In this document: piece by piece, positions 1-13,890 of the stretch
Layout: each line of letters opens with the position of its first letter
How positions within the stretch are numbered: position 1 is the stretch's first letter
Assembly: GCA_003013855.2 (NCBI GenBank)
Contig: PVNU02000773.1
Coordinates: 3,041,001-3,105,000 of the forward strand
Source: Liriodendron chinense
Lineage: Eukaryota; Streptophyta; Magnoliopsida; Magnoliales; Magnoliaceae
DNA: 64,000 bases
Reading direction: 5' to 3'
Translations under genes and position numbers: made by a program
The notes under the pieces: generated by a model
The model's database searches: none
Seen by the model: the letters and a program-made list of their open reading frames with translations, nothing else
What the model was told of the DNA's origin: nothing

Positions 1-524
1 ATGTTTTCTTCAACATCCAATTATGTGCTTGCAAAGCGTGGCTTTGTTCTATGTGCATGACAATGTGAACATGGCAACAATGTTATTATTCCAAGAGCCA
101 AAGAGTCCAGGATGCCTATAAACCTCTACCAACTCCTGTGTAACAAGTGAATACACTTGTAATTTAGTGAAATAAAACACATTTATTGTCTAGGAATTCA
201 TTGAAAGGGATTAATAACATTCATGATTTAAATATTTAGTCGTCAAGTCAAGCTCAATGAATCTCTGAGTCAAAGGGTCTTGGTCAGGTACTCTTTGAGT
301 TAATAGATTTCTCTTGGGTTTATGCCAAAAAGAGTCGGAAGGATCTATAAAGAATCAAACCTGCACGATAATGTATCAACCAATATGAACCTTGAAGATG
401 AATTGGCAACATCTACAATTCAAGAACCTGAGTTGTGATCATATGTATGCCATATTGCCTATTTGAATCTAGTATACAGTTTCAGTCATTCATTGTATTT
501 ATGTCGGTTGGGCTTTTGGACCAG
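1..524. other. Upstream part of the WD40-like gene, exons unresolved
   Basis: This stretch precedes the first exon I can place (525). It probably holds further introns and perhaps an exon of the same gene, whose 5' end lies outside the window. One open stretch at about 316-440 reads IYKESNLHDN in one frame, but all three frames give plausible short peptides and no splice pair joins it unambiguously to 525. No exon is called. Confidence 0.3.
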
Positions 525-3500
525 GTATATTATCCACCCCTAACATCCGTGAAGCTAGCACAGATGCTAGAGAAAATCACATCCTTGAAGGTATGCAAAA
601 CTAATCACAATTTGTTCAGCTCTTTGATTTATATTTTTTTGATTCCTGTATTTGACATCCACATCTCATGGTAATCTGTTAAATATCTTCATGCAAGGCA
701 CTTCAAAGTTGTTTGTAGTCTCTTTGCTTTCACATCTCATTTTAATTCTAAGATTCTGGACATGTATATGCGAAAAGATACATCCAAATTGATTAAAACA
801 ATTCCACGTCCATTAAAACAATATTCTGATCGTGGTTTGTCCATGAAATTTGTGACTTGCTTTTTGACTGGGTCTGGTGATGTAGTGGTACTCTGTAAAG
901 CTTTGTGGTAAATGGTTAAGGAAAAATAATATCAAATAATCAGTCATAAAGATGTATACTCCTAATTCGGTCACCCAACCGAACATCGAATTGCTGCTTA
1001 ACCAAATGAACCAACAAAGGAAAACATGAGATCGTTCTGTAGCTAATGCAGGAAAAGATTTAAGGCGTGAGTTGAAATTTTAGGTTAGAAGTTAGATGAG
1101 GTCAAGAATTAGTCAAATAAGAGTGGAGGGATTTATGTGGTGGTCGATAGATCAGAAAGTTAAAGAGACGAATAGAAAGAATGATAATGGGATGAGTCAA
1201 ATTAGACGAATTCAAGATTGGAGTCACACCAATCAATTACAGACATTGGACCTCTGAAGGGGGTTGATGGAGTCACATTACCAAGAAAGCAAGTGCTGGA
1301 AATTTTTGTTTCATCCATTCATGCTCAAAAGAGAACTAGTACATGGCTTTTTATAGAAGGGAGAGCTTGCTAAAGAATCTAATAGTCAATTTAGGAAATC
1401 TGCTACTTTATATTTGCTAAATTGATTCATCTTCCTAGGCAACTATATTAATTCCAATGCGACTTTGTTGTTTGAAAACCACATTCAAAAGTTCTATGCA
1501 TTTCGCCTTCTCAGTCACCCTCTTTAATGACTTAAATATCTTACGGTCCCTAGGAACTTGGGCTTGCATGCAAGTTGGCATGGCCTATTCTTGGTTCTTG
1601 GAAACGGTTTGGCTTTGTTCCGTTACTGTCAGTAGCAATACTTTGTAAATAACCACTAAAAAGAAAGAAAAGCAGTACTTAGCAAGTAATTTATGCTACT
1701 GGATTGGTAAAGTTTGGTTTACAAAGCCTGGAAGCTTGTCTTATCCATTTTAAATTATTCTTGCACAATTCATTTCCCCTCACATTAATTTCCAAATGCA
1801 GCCATAGAGATTTCCTGTGCTCTGGTACCTCTTTGTTTTGTTGATAATTACTTTTTAGCATCCAAAGTTCTCGAGCTGGTCATGCAAGCCAAGTAGAAAA
1901 TGTTTCGTATGGTTGAAAGTTATTTTTGTTGTTCTAATAATCAAATACTAGCAGCAGTAGCATTTCTCTTATCCCAAGAAACATAAAAATATTCATTTCA
2001 AGCTTGGAGGCTCTACTTTTGTTAACAAAGGTTCTTTTCTGAAAATAGGGTGCAACATAGTTCCAGAAATTTCAACTTGTGGTGACAGCAAATGTTTGGC
2101 CTCTCATTGGTTGCTTTACACTTACTTTACAGATTGGTTTATTCTATTTAGTTGCTAGAGCATTGTAATTGAATCTATTTCTGATCAATGTTTATAGCAA
2201 TGTCTGTTACACATCTTTGCAATTCTTTTAGTAAGGCAGTTTTCTTTGATTCTCTTCCTTCATCTTTCCTTTATTCTTTATTAGTTGAACGTGGAAAAGC
2301 ACTTGCTGAATCTTTTTTAGTCTACTAGACAAAATGGAATGAAACCATTGAAAAAAAAATAAAATCATTACGAGTAAGCTTCACACATAAAATGTTACCA
2401 AAACTAAAGTTTTACAAAATGGTTTCTTGATATCTTGCAGGCGCAGTCTGATATTTACTCAAAAGAAATACACTCAATTGACCTTGATCCATCTTGTCCA
2501 TATCAGTTGGCATTCCATCTGGACGATGGTTGGTAGGTTGTGGAGATAATTCAATTTTCTCTCTACTCACAGCATCTTTGCTTGTTATTAAATGTTTTCT
2601 GAACAATCACAGATATGGCATCATTACTGATACTAGCCTTGAGATATGTGCTTTGGCTATCATTTTTAACTATATCCCATTTCATTAGGTGCATTCTATA
2701 CATTCTGCAATGCAACATGCGGATATTGATCGCATTCTGACATGATTAACTCTACACTATAGATGAGTGGCTGGCTGATATTTGGCCCTCTACTTGTTTG
2801 ACTTCAAAATTGATAGTGATGCAGGACGCCTTAATTATGATGCATGCTTATGAACATATATAATTCAACGGAAATAAAAGACAATAATAATCTAAAAATT
2901 CAACATCAACCATCATAAACTAAGAAAACCACAAAGAGACATGCAATGATGCGGGCCATCATCACAACCACGAAGTAAGAAGTTCAAATAATGCATAGGT
3001 TGGATCCAGCGAGGGATGGAACCTCCCGATCTTGCATGGTTATACCCAAATATCCAATGTGAATCACTAGTCTGAGAGATCAAGGATTTTCTTGGATTAG
3101 GGATTTGAAAATTTGAGAAATTGGGATTTTGATTCGATTATCAAATTTAGGATTCAAGGATTGGGGATAATGGAGATAGAGAGAGAAAGAAGAAGAACTT
3201 ACCTTAGAGGAATGTTGGAAGGGCATAAGAAGCAAGGAGAAGAAGATGATTGGAGAAGAAGATGAAGTTCCAATTGAGAGAGGAGGAAGAGGAGCCACCA
3301 AGATTTTCTTAATCAATAATCAATTACTAATGAAAAAGGTTTAGGGCAACACCCTTATAAAATTCGGAATTAGCATAATTACTAAAATACCCCTACTAAC
3401 AAAATTTCAAAAAAAAAGACATTTGCATAAAAAAACGTGTGCATACTAACCCAAAACTCAAATAAGTAAAAAATGTATAAAATAAACTTAAATCGAAGAT

Positions 3501-6500
3501 GTCCAATGGGCTCCAATGATGGTGTGATGAAAGTGGGCCGCAACAAACCAACGGTCCGATCACATCATCATCACGATCCAACGGTCCGATCATCTCCTCC
3601 AAGCAACTCACACATGTCTTCCCAATGTGGGGTCTTTTCAAATGTCTCGGACTACATGTGTAAGGTCTTTAATGCTCCTCAAGTCGTCACGAACAATCTA
3701 GGCCCGTCATCATCGAGTCATAAAGATATAGGCGTCACTCGCCTCCTACGCTGATAAACCCTAACGGGCTTGATGTCCACATCAGATAGTAAGTGGGAAC
3801 AATTGTTCGTAGGTTGGTGAGTGGTGCATGCTTTTCAGACAAACATGCCAAATGGGATATCTACCAAGTTAGTAATGTCCCTTTGCATGTGTTGTAAAAT
3901 TGATATGAAAGAAGCCACAAATCTGACTATTGTGCCGTGGATATTTTATTTCACGAGAGAGCCTAATAGTACACCCCTCATGGTAGTAAATTACCTGAGA
4001 GGGACTAATGCAAGCCTAATAGTAGGATGCAGATGCCTGTCCACCATAGTTACCCTATGGAATCCCTTGGAGTTCCTATGTGAACAGTGATTCCCTGCAA
4101 GCTTCATTCTGCTCCGAAATTTGCAAATGCCATCTTGTGAGCTTGAGATTGCAAATTGCAATCATCAAAGACATGACCTATGCCTCAAAATGTCCCCCAG
4201 CAAAGTAGTAAACCATGGCTGTAATGTTTGATTGGATCGGGTTCAAAGGCTTTCTTACATGAATTATTTAACCTGAACTCGTGCTCATATTGGGTATGTA
4301 TCATTCACTCGTATATGTAGAGGTGGCTTGTGGCTGCTCCCTACGTGTTCATATACTCTCTTCCGTGTCTTACATTCACATTGGTTTGTAAACCTTGGCT
4401 AGAAACTCCCTTTTTAGGTTGTGATGGGTTTTGGGGAGAAATTTTATCGCAAATACTATGTTGGGGAATTTTGTTTACCTGAACCTTGTTACCATACCAC
4501 AATCACCTTCCCATACCATGGTAATAGTTCAAATGCAACCCCACCTCCTTGACACAAGTACGAACATGCATCATGACGTCCATGTCACAGTCACCTTGAC
4601 ATATGAATTTGGATTTTTGTCATCTGGGAGAGTAAGTTAATAATGGGGACTAACTATTGAATGAAGCTTCTGCAGATAACGTGGCTTCCGCTTCAGAATC
4701 TTGTGATTGATCATAAAATTGGCTCATTTCTGCTTTTTTGACCGTCTTCTTCTGCAGCTGCTGCACTCCTTGTAAATGTTTTAGCAGTTGTCACCATCTT
4801 AGTTTAAACTGCATATCAGTGGCTCATGTATGTGACAAGTGCAATGTCAGGCCTGGGGATAAATGCCTTGAAGAAATTAGTGAGTTGTCACCATCGTAGT
4901 TGAAAATTGTTCTCCGTACTTCTCTAAAGTTGAACTCATCAAATACCTTAATTTCAATCATTTTCCATTATGCTTTGTCATTTTGGAGGAACTGACAAGA
5001 TGTCATTGGTTGAAAATGTTGCTCAAGGACTTAACCTCTTCAGAGTAGGCATCTCCCATTTAATCCCACGTTATCAAAGAACTGAGTTCAAACTCAAAGT
5101 GGTTGAGGAAATCGAAAGTTTTTTGTGGTTACTTCCACCCTCTTTAAAATTTCCAAGTATCTCATCATCATCTAAACCTTATCCCAATTAATTGGGGTCC
5201 GCTAGAAAAATTTTTGTAAATATCCACTATGTTGAAAAGATTGTATGGCTTCAGGCTTTTCATATTCCAAGACATGATACTGCAGATTGGTTTGATTGTA
5301 AGATAATCAGTTTTAATTGTTAGATAATCAGTTTTTAATTGTTAGATAATCAGTTATGAATCTTTCTTCCTCATATATAATGCATGTGCATGGATCAGAT
5401 TCTGATTGAGCAAATCTCATACGATCATCTCAAAAAATTGTTGGTTGTCCTATGTTATTTTACATAGCTTGGTTGTAATAGAAGAGCCAGTGATGTTACT
5501 TGCTAATGCTACACGAGGAATATCTGAACTTGGTTGCAGCCTTCTCGCAAACTTTTGAGATGGGGCGTCAAGTCATTTCCTAATTTGCAGAAGTAATTTG
5601 AAAATCATTGCCTATATTATGCACTCTGATTTTTTTCACACTGATCAAAATCAGGTTTGATTTTTCATGACATGTAAGTCTTATTGCCAGTTTTGAAGTG
5701 CCACAAATCATAGCTATCTGGTTATTGCAGTGTTCAAGCCATTCATGATAATTCCAATTTTTGAGTTTTTCACAAGATTGTATATAAATCCAACTATGAT
5801 CCTTAACACTTCTGTTTGATTTTTGATTCATATTCTATCTACATTGTTTTTGTAGGTCTGGAGTACTGAATATTTATAATTTTCAAGTGACGCACATGCA
5901 CTGCCCTCCCCCTGCTTGGTTGTAAGTGAACTTAGTGAAGTTAATCTATGTACTTCCATATGACATGATATTTTTGAGGTCAGGTCAATTATCTGTCCTC
6001 CCATTAACCTTTTTTTCCCCCCTCTTTTGATTTGTGGGAATTAGGCATGGCAAAGACTTGTCAACCAATTGTTCACATTTGCGAAAACCAGCATGGTTAG
6101 GAACTTGTTCGGTAGGATTCAATCCGATAATTTTACCGGAATTTTTATTTCTAGAGTTAATTATGAAAAATCGCCTACCTTTAGGTCTAATTTCAGAAAC
6201 ACGCATGCTTTTAAAATATTTAAAGTAATCTGCCTACCTTTTTTGTGCTGTTATGATATAACTGCCTGCCATTGTATGCCGTGAGGATTACATATGACCT
6301 TATAACTGTATTTTTTAATAGGCAAAAAATGCCCTTCATTTAAAACTAAACCACAACATAGAGAGGGCTGTCGCGTCCTGTGGTCCGAAGCTAGGTGGGG
6401 TGCACCATGATGTTTGTGAGAAATCCACCCAGTCCATATGTTTTGCCAGCTCATTTTATGACATGATACAAAAAATGAGGCAGATCCAAAGCTCAAGTGG

Positions 6501-9500
6501 GCCACATGGGAAAATAGTTGAGATTGTATGCTTACCATTGAAACATTTGTGGGGCCACAAAAGCTTTGGATCATGCTAATGTTTTTGTTGTTTCAGTACA
6601 TCCTAGTGGAAATGACCTTATGAACGGTTAGGCTGCTTTATGAATGATTTGGATTGCATATAGACATCATGGTCGAGCCCAAAAAGGTTTGAATGGTAGG
6701 AAGCCTCTGTCTACTGTTTCCAGTTGTGGCCCACTTGAGCTTCAGATCCACCTGATTTTTGGTCTCATGTCTTAAGATGACCTGCCAAAATGGATGGATG
6801 GAATGGATTTATCACAAACATCACGGTGGGCCCCATGTGCCGTGGGGTCAGTCATGCCATTAAAAGGTCACGTTAACCAGTCTATAATACAGGCTGGTAG
6901 CGGCAGAGAGGGGGTAATGGATTAGGTGCAGCCCTTGCTTCACCCAACACGGTGCCACATTGAATGTGGGGCCCACCTTGATGTACATATTGTATGTCCA
7001 TTCCATTCATCCATTTTTTCAGATTAGCTTAGGACATGGGTCCAAAACTGAAGCAGATCCTAATTTAAAGGTTCTCATGGGCCGCAAGAATGTTGGATCA
7101 AGATGATATTTGTTTTTTCCCTTCATCCAGGTTTGTGTGACCTTATCAACAGCTTGGATTGCAAGTAAACATTAAGGTAGGCCCTAGGCAGTTTTAAATG
7201 GTGGATATTCAATCACCACTGTTTCCTATGGTGTGGTCCACCTGAGATTTGGATCAGCTTATGTTTTTTGAAGTCGTGCTTTAAAATGAGGTGGAAAAAA
7301 GGATGGTCGGCGTCGATATACAATACATACATAAAGGTGGGCCCCGCTGTGAAGAACGCACCGTGTTGGCTCGACCCTGGGTTGCACCTAATCCACTCAG
7401 AGAGAGAGAGAGAGAGGACTCAGATTCAGCAGTGACCCCTCCAGTAGGTCGGTACTGGTCGGTGCTGTGGGCCCCACAATGATGTATGTATTTTATCCAT
7501 GCCGTCCATTCATTTTCCTAGCCAATTTTAGGGCGTTATCCAAAAAATGAGGCAGATCCAAATCTCAGGTTACGCCACAAGAAACAATGGTGATTTAACA
7601 TCCACCATTAAAAACTTCTTGGGGGCCACATGAGTTTTGGATCAAGCTGATATTTGTGTTCTCCCTTCATCTAGGTCTTTGTGACCTAATCAATAGGTTG
7701 GATGGCAAATAAACTTTATAGTGGGCCCTAGGAAGTTTTCAATGGTGAGCGTTCAATTACCACTGTTTTCCTGTTGCTTGGTCCACCGAAGATCTGAATC
7801 TGTCTAAGTTTTGGGCTCATGCCCTAAAATAATGATCCAAAATGGATGGACGACATGGATAGAACACATACATCATTGTGGGGTCCATAGAGCACTGTCC
7901 CTTATCGACCTCACTACTGACAGTGTCAAGTACACAATCCGCGTCCGGCAGGGAGTGGGAGTGGATTTGGTGCAACCCTGGTCTCACCGAACACGGCGCT
8001 GCCTTGATCGTGGGGCTCACCTTGATGTATGTATTGTATATCCACACCGTCCATCTATTTTTCTAAATCATTTTGGGACATGGGCCTAAACATTAAGCAG
8101 ATCCAAATCTCAGATCGATCAAAACACAGGAAACTGTGGTATTTGACCATTAAAAAACTTCTTGAGGGCCACAATTTTCAGATCGAGCTAATAGTATTTT
8201 TTCTCTTCATCCAGCCTTCGTAACCTTATCAAAAGGTTGGGCGTGGGTATGAAATACATGCATCAAGGTGGGCCCCACTATTAGGGCCTCACGTCGAAAG
8301 CTAGGTGGGGCCCACCATGGTGTTTGTGAAAAATCTATACCATCCACCTGTTTTTCCAGATCATTTTAGGGCATTACCCAAAAAAGGAGGTAGATACAAT
8401 GCTCAAGTGGACCACACCAGACAGATCCATTTCACTCACATTCCAAAGATTGACCCCTGTTGAAACCTTCCTAGGCCCCACTTGCGATTCAGATATGCCT
8501 AATTGTTTGGGCTCACGGCCTAAAAATATGTTGCAAAATGGATGGACGACGTTGATCACATGTATCCATAAAAGTGGGCCCCATAAACTCTTTTGCTTGC
8601 CCGCCCCAAACAATGGGGTACAATCATGAAAATGAATGCCCTCAGGGACAAAATAGACTTTTCAAGGCCTTGATGGCGCTTTTCCGTCTCTCATCGTTAG
8701 TCAAAGTCAAATAGGTGGTTTTTTCAGTGTCTTTGTAAAAGGTAGGCGGTTTATAAGTATTCTAAAAGCATGCATATTTTCAAAATTTGACCAAAAGGTA
8801 GTCGGTTTTTCATAATTAACTCTTATTTCTAATTTAGTTATCAAACTGTCATGTTTTGCCCTTTAATGCAGTACCCATTGGTATCCATTGCCCTCAAAGC
8901 TCACACTGAAACCTCTGTTAGAAAGGACCTTCATTTTGGCATAACTCATCGGCCACCTCCAGTGGAAGTCCCTCTAGAGATAACCGACCGAACCTTAAGC
9001 ACTAGAATCAGTATGACTAGAATTAGGTTTATTATCTTGCTTTTGCCGAACTGTAGGTCCTTTCTATGTTTGACACAGCAGAAAGTTGTGACATAATTTG
9101 AGGTCACTGTGAGGTCTGGCACAAGTCTTTTATTGCACCAAGAAGTATCATTCTTTCAAGGTTTGATACAAGCTTATAAAGTTCCAAATATATGTATGTT
9201 TTGGATTTTCTTAAATGAAGGTTTTATTGATGTTTACAACAATACTGTACCATGCCAAAAGGAAAATTATTCATCTATTTATTTTTGTGGCTAACTTCTT
9301 TTTTTTTTCTTCTGGCTAGTGATGAATGGTCAAAGTTAGCCACCTATGCATGTGTATGAATATTGTGATTAGAGTTATGTTAAGCAAGTCATGACCTTAT
9401 GCATTTGCCCTTTTTTGAAGAACTGAAGCAATGATTAACCATGGGATTTTCGGTTATAGAAAAAATATCTTGTGATGTCTTATGTCTTACTGTGCAGGTA

Positions 9501-11127
9501 TACGCAGTTGGGTCTTCCTCTGATGATGGGATTCATCTGCTAGACTTCTACCCAGACTCCACCTCTGCATGCCATGTGGATTTCAAGTGAGCAATATCCA
9601 AATCTAGTTATCTACAATTATGAAGCTATGCAGGCAATTGATCCCACCATGAAGATCACATCCTGAAAATCAGGACAATCCACTCATTAGATGGGCGACA
9701 CCTGTACTTTGAGTCAGAAGATTGCTTATCCATCTGTTTTGATGGTGTGACCTGCTTGATGAGTGGATCAACTGATTTTTGCATCAGGTGACTTCATGAT
9801 GGGGCCTACGTTTTGCATGCTTGAATGTCCCACAGGCGACTCATTAGCGGGAAAGATGGAGTTGCATGCTAAGCTAGCCTACAGCTGGCTGTAGGTGATC
9901 AGTTTTCTTTTAATCGTGGAAGATAGTACAATGCATTATTTCTGAATATTTGAGTTGAGAAATTCTATTTGCCATGAGGGTTCAAATTTTTTTTTTTTTT
10001 TTTTTTGAGTGTGTGTGTGTGTGTGTAAAAGCATTTTTTAATATGTAGATATCTTTGAACATTGTTGTCATTAACCTGGAGAAAAATTTTCATGTTGATT
10101 GTTCTCTTTGTTTGTTCAGCGAGGAAACTCAGAGCATTTCTGAGGAAAAGAATCAAAGAGTGCTTAACAAATTCATTCCATTATCTAAAGGTGTTACTGC
10201 TTGTGCTGCACATCCGCTCAATGGTACTATCATAGCTGGAACCAAGGTTTGTTTTTCTTCCTAATGAGGATTAAATTTCTCTTAGAAATAAAGTAAAGAA
10301 AAAAAAATCATGAATGTATACCTATATACTGAATTCCATCAACATTGCTGTTGAATTGCCTACGATGTGTCTTTTTTCAAGTCCTATGCCTATCTCCCTT
10401 GTTCAGGGCATCTGCATTGTTTTCATTGGTTGTTTCCTGAACTGAGTTTTGGCATTTGACACCCAAAATGTGATTTCATCCCCTGTGCATCATACTTGGG
10501 TACTAGAGGTGTAGTGCATAACATGCTTAACCACAAATATCAGACTGTTATACATCAAATGAACAATCTGGAATTATGGGGTGGCGTATTTTCTACTAAC
10601 GGTTTGTCTTTCATAAATATCACCAAGTAGGGTACTTCTTTGGTGGATCAACAGTGGAATTTTTACCCCTTCAAATGTTCAAATAGTCAACTGTCATTTT
10701 CTTTTGTTCCCTCCATTCTGAGAGATTTCTTTCTCATTTATTTTAGAGGTTCTTTTGATAATAGTCTGGCTCCTAAAAGAGGTTTCTTCAAACTCCTATT
10801 GGTTGAAGAAATGTGGCCCATCTATTCTTATTTGGACGCCTCATTCAATGCATAGGTGGCTTCCATCATTTTGGGGTGGGTGAGCCAATGGGCAATGGGA
10901 TGCTCTAGATGCATTTCCTTCCTCTCCAGAAACATGACCCACCTTTCTCATGATGTTTGATTGGTTGGGTTGTACAACATTATAAAGCTGTAATTCAGTA
11001 AACTAGCCGCTCAAGCTAATGGTTACTGCATCTTTGGCTATAGCAATCTTCCTTGGTTATGGTTTCTCAAAGGCATCAGTCCTGTGGCGATATTGAAGAA
11101 TGCAGCTCAAGTGATAAGATACACTGA
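525..11127 (+). CDS. WD40/transducin-like protein, C-terminal seven exons
   Basis: Seven exons join in phase to give 196 residues and a stop: 525-590, 2441-2532, 5856-5921, 6045-6111, 9498-9586, 10120-10246 and 11044-11127. All introns are GT...AG and phases match at every junction (0, 2, 2, 0, 2, 0). The peptide includes IHSIDLDPSCPYQLAFHLDD, then SGVLNIYNF, SHLRKPAWLGTCS, GIHLLDFYPDSTSACHVDF, GVTACAAHPLNGTIIAGTK and a final QSSLVMVSQRHQSCG. HSIDLDP...LAFHLDDGWSG and ACAAHPLNGTIIAGT read as WD40-type blades. From memory this resembles the C-terminus of a plant transducin family that includes Arabidopsis At4g14310 (described as a KIN14B-interacting protein); that name is low confidence. The start is outside the window, and the 5' boundary at 525 could lie 40-45 bp upstream at another in-phase AG. 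Introns 2 and 4 exceed 3 kb, intron 4 because of repeat insertions. An AATAAA-like signal lies near 11634. Confidence 0.75.
2820..3800. other. Intron 2 interior, no gene seen
   Basis: Inside intron 2 (2533-5855) of the WD40-like gene. It has a low-complexity, purine-rich stretch (about 3120-3300, agag/gaag) and a short repeated phrase 'aacggtccgatcacatcatc' / 'aacggtccgatcatctcctc' near 3550-3600. Small ORFs on both strands lack recognisable motifs. It could be the remnant of an inserted element. Confidence 0.3.
6345..8610. mobile_element. Cluster of foldback MITEs in intron 4
   Basis: Five tandemly placed or abutting copies or partial copies of the GGGCCCACC foldback family, roughly 6385-6850, 6920-7395, 7420-7950, 7960-8280 (truncated) and 8280-8610. 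Each complete copy has a left half 'tccattcatccatttt ... gaggcagatccaaa' and a right half that is its approximate inverted repeat ('ggatggacg ... gtggggcccac'). The 6920 copy has ends 'ggattaggtgcagcc' and 'ggttgcacctaatcc'. They account for most of the 3.4-kb intron 6112-9497. Confidence 0.75.
9637..9835. mobile_element. Short palindromic MITE in intron 5
   Basis: An imperfect inverted repeat: the left side has 'ccaccatgaagatcacatc' and 'caatccactcat', the right side 'atgagtggatcaa' and 'ggtgacttcatgatgg'. The sequence differs from the GGGCCCACC family, so it is probably a second MITE family. It lies between exons ending 9586 and beginning 10120. Confidence 0.5.
9988..10026. repeat. Poly-T / (GT)n tract
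   Basis: A run of T followed by about eight GT repeats just upstream of the acceptor for the exon at 10120. Low complexity in the intron. Confidence 0.9.
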
Positions 11128-12690
11128 CAAATGCCAGCAGCAATCTCTTAAGATAAAGCAGGACATGTAAAAGCCTAAGAAGCAACTGCAACCTTGTTAC
11201 TTCTACAAAGCCAGCTCCAGGAAAGATAAATGGGTGACATCTGAGTGCAAATATAGCGTCTGAGCTCTCAAGTCAACAGATGAAAATGGGGGCTCATTGT
11301 GTCAAGGATCTACGTTGTGGGGGTTGATCAGACAACTTGGCTTGAATTGGGAGCACCCCCAGCACATTGCAAGGGACGTGGAAATTGGTTCGTGCATATG
11401 TTGTATAATTGTTAAGTGAAATGCTGATTCGAATGCAAAGGGCCCGGTCCCAATCATGTTTCCACTCTTGCTTTGTGGTCATGCGGAAGCTACAAGTGCT
11501 GCTTCCTGCATACCTATAAAAAAAAGAAAAAGAAAAAAAAAAAAACAAGTGCTACTTGTTGTTTGGGTTTATTATCAAACTGACCATTTTGGGGTAATGT
11601 CTGAATTTTTTTAATTAATTTCTGGAAAATTGAAATAAAGATGATAGAAAATCATAGAGAAAACCTTCACAGCTCCCATCCCATCTTTCTTGCAGTTCGT
11701 ATCTTTCTTTTATTCTTTTTTGTTTTTGTTTTTGATGTCCTGCAAGACCCCATCTTTTTAAACACCTGCCTTTGCAATCCGTTATCTATTGGAAAGATTT
11801 GTCTCCAATCATCTATTCCCTCGGATAAACAAGGAGTGATTGTCATCCTATCTCATGAGGTTGGTGGGGGCGGTGGATCCAGGCAGTCCATCCCGTGGTC
11901 CTAGCCATGGATGGCCCGCTGTTCAAAATTGGACAAAACTGACTATGCTTTCAAATTTCAATACATATAGCGGTCTTCAAGTGGGTGGTGAAAATGAAAA
12001 TTGTTACCAGCCAAACATTCGATGGGGAAGAAAAATCTGACGTCGTGGACCATCAGTGATTTCAGTTGTGTAAGCGTCAACTTGACCTGCCAGATGGGAA
12101 TGAATATGATCAAAAGCTTGAGTGCACACACGTTTGACTTGGTAACATGTCACGTGTGTGGGTCTGGAGCCACCCATCAAATGATCTAGCTGGCTCAAGC
12201 ATGTTGGATTTTTTTGGTATTAGTAAACAATACAGTGGTAAGAACATTTGCTACAAAGGTGTTATTATTACGTCTTTTTCATTTCCTCTGCAGGGAGAAA
12301 ACGGTACATAAAAGAAAAGAATCCCCAAAATTATTAGAAATCTTTAATATCATGATTCGATCATTAAAGACAAAAAGAAATGGAATTGTAAATTGTAATA
12401 AATTGTTCACACATTAATATATTGTTAATTATTCTTAATTGAAAATGTGTTTTGTACCTAACTTGCTTATCATGTTAGCATGGGTTTTTTGACGAACTAT
12501 ATAATGTCCTGCTCATCAACGGATGTAACATTCACTAACGTGCAAGGTTTTATACCGTATATATGAAGCCTCATGTTGATGGATGACAAAAACAGAGAGA
12601 GAGAGAGGGAGAGAGATTCCCATTGGATTATTTTCCTTAATCAAGTGGGCTATACAAAGGCAAAAGTTTGGAGGGTGAGCGTTGCCTTAC
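11128..12690. other. 3' UTR and intergenic sequence
   Basis: This follows the stop of the WD40-like gene. It contains an A-rich tract (about 11518-11545), an AATAAA-like hexamer near 11634, and (GA)n at about 12593-12616. ORFs here have no recognisable motifs, and I see no gene. Confidence 0.45.
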
Positions 12691-12890
12691 ATTATATCCA
12701 ATCATGTTTGAACCACAACTGTGCCTAACATGGGGTAACACACCTGGTGGTTGGGGTGGATTTCACATAAACACCATGGGAGGGCCCACCTTAGTCACCC
12801 ACCCCTTTTTCAAGTGTGTAATAACTCTCCTCTCCCGTATTTATTCACAATGCTCGTTGGACTTGAGAGTTCTCTTTTAAAAAAAAAAAA
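12690..12890. mobile_element. Partial foldback MITE and poly-A
   Basis: The right half only: 'gggtggatttcacataaacaccatgg' followed by 'agggcccacc', then a poly-A tract near 12879-12895. The other half is missing or too diverged to see. Confidence 0.45.
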
Positions 12891-13429
12891 AAAAACCACA
12901 GCAACAAAACTGCTCTCATGGAACCGGTTCTCACAGGAACTTGGTGAGAACTTTTGACACGCACTGTGGGCACAAAATCCGGACTGTCCACGAAATGGAT
13001 GGTCCACTATATATATAATAACCATTATCCAGGTTTGCTAGAGTGCATCCTAACAAGAATACATTGGGACTCTAGTTGCATAACCTAGTTTCTCTTCTAA
13101 CGATCCAAATTGTTTATATGACGGGTCTTACTTAGTATGGTGGTCCTAGATAAATAAAACTCTTAATTTAAATAATTTCGGCACGTTTTATAGTTAGCTC
13201 CTTTAGGTTTGAATATGACTGCCATCATGACATTCGAACGATCAAATGATCAAGAAGCGTGTTCCTCATCCAAGGGGAGTTTTATCGTAATAACCGTTCG
13301 GATCAGCCAAAAATCCAAATCCAAACAGCTAAAGTCCCGAAGTTTTGTATTAATAATTCGTAGGGGTGGATTGTAGCAGACTTTTAACTTTTATATCTCG
13401 TTTCAACGCTTTTTGGCTCACGCGGATAA

Positions 13430-13800
13430 CCTGCAGCTCCCTGCTGCAGGGGAATCTTGTAGTACTAAGCTCTGTGGAGCCTACCATGATGTATGTATGT
13501 ATTGTATCCACTCAGTTCATCTGTTTATTTGGCTCATTTTAGATTCTGAACCTAAACCCAAGGCATATCCAAGGCTCAAGTATACCGCAACATAGGAAAA
13601 AGTTTGAATTGCATGACCACTGTTAAAATCATTTTGGAGACCGAAGAAGTTTGAATCATATTGATATTTGTGTTTTACCTTGTTTCCTAAGGTTGCTGTG
13701 ATCCACTAGAGCTTTTGATTTGTCTCATGTACTAGCTCATGATGTAAAATGAGATGGTAAAGCAGATGAGCTATTGGTTTGTCCCACATTGGTTGTGAGG
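13430..13800. mobile_element. Diverged foldback MITE
   Basis: Left-half signature 'gtggagcctaccatgatgtatg ... tcatctgtttat' and the mid-section 'gaagtttgaatcatattgatatttgtgtttt' are recognisable. The right half fades into the LTR-like sequence beginning about 13788. Confidence 0.5.
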
Positions 13801-13890
13801 GAGGCAGAGTTTGTCTTCATATGTCTTAGGATTACTCCACCTAATAGGTTCGCTTTTTGGGTGTGACATAACAGTGGGATCAGAGCTTAG
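13788..13890 (+). mobile_element. LTR-retrotransposon 3' LTR end with primer-binding site
   Basis: The sequence 'tcccacattgg', typical of plant LTRs, is followed about 85 bp later by 'gtgacataac' and then 'agtgggatcagagc' (13872-13886). The latter matches the initiator-methionine tRNA primer-binding site (TGGTATCAGAGC) with one difference. No coding domain follows, so this is a fragment. Confidence 0.5.

Noticed and set aside
316..440. Possible extra exon upstream of 525
   Set aside because: The peptide looked plausible, but the only donors are weak and phases to 525 are ambiguous; other frames are equally open.
8851..9096. 81-codon ORF that looked like an exon (YPLVSIALKAH...)
   Set aside because: The WD40-gene exons on either side (6045-6111 and 9498-9586) join in phase without it, and it has no matching phase or donor.
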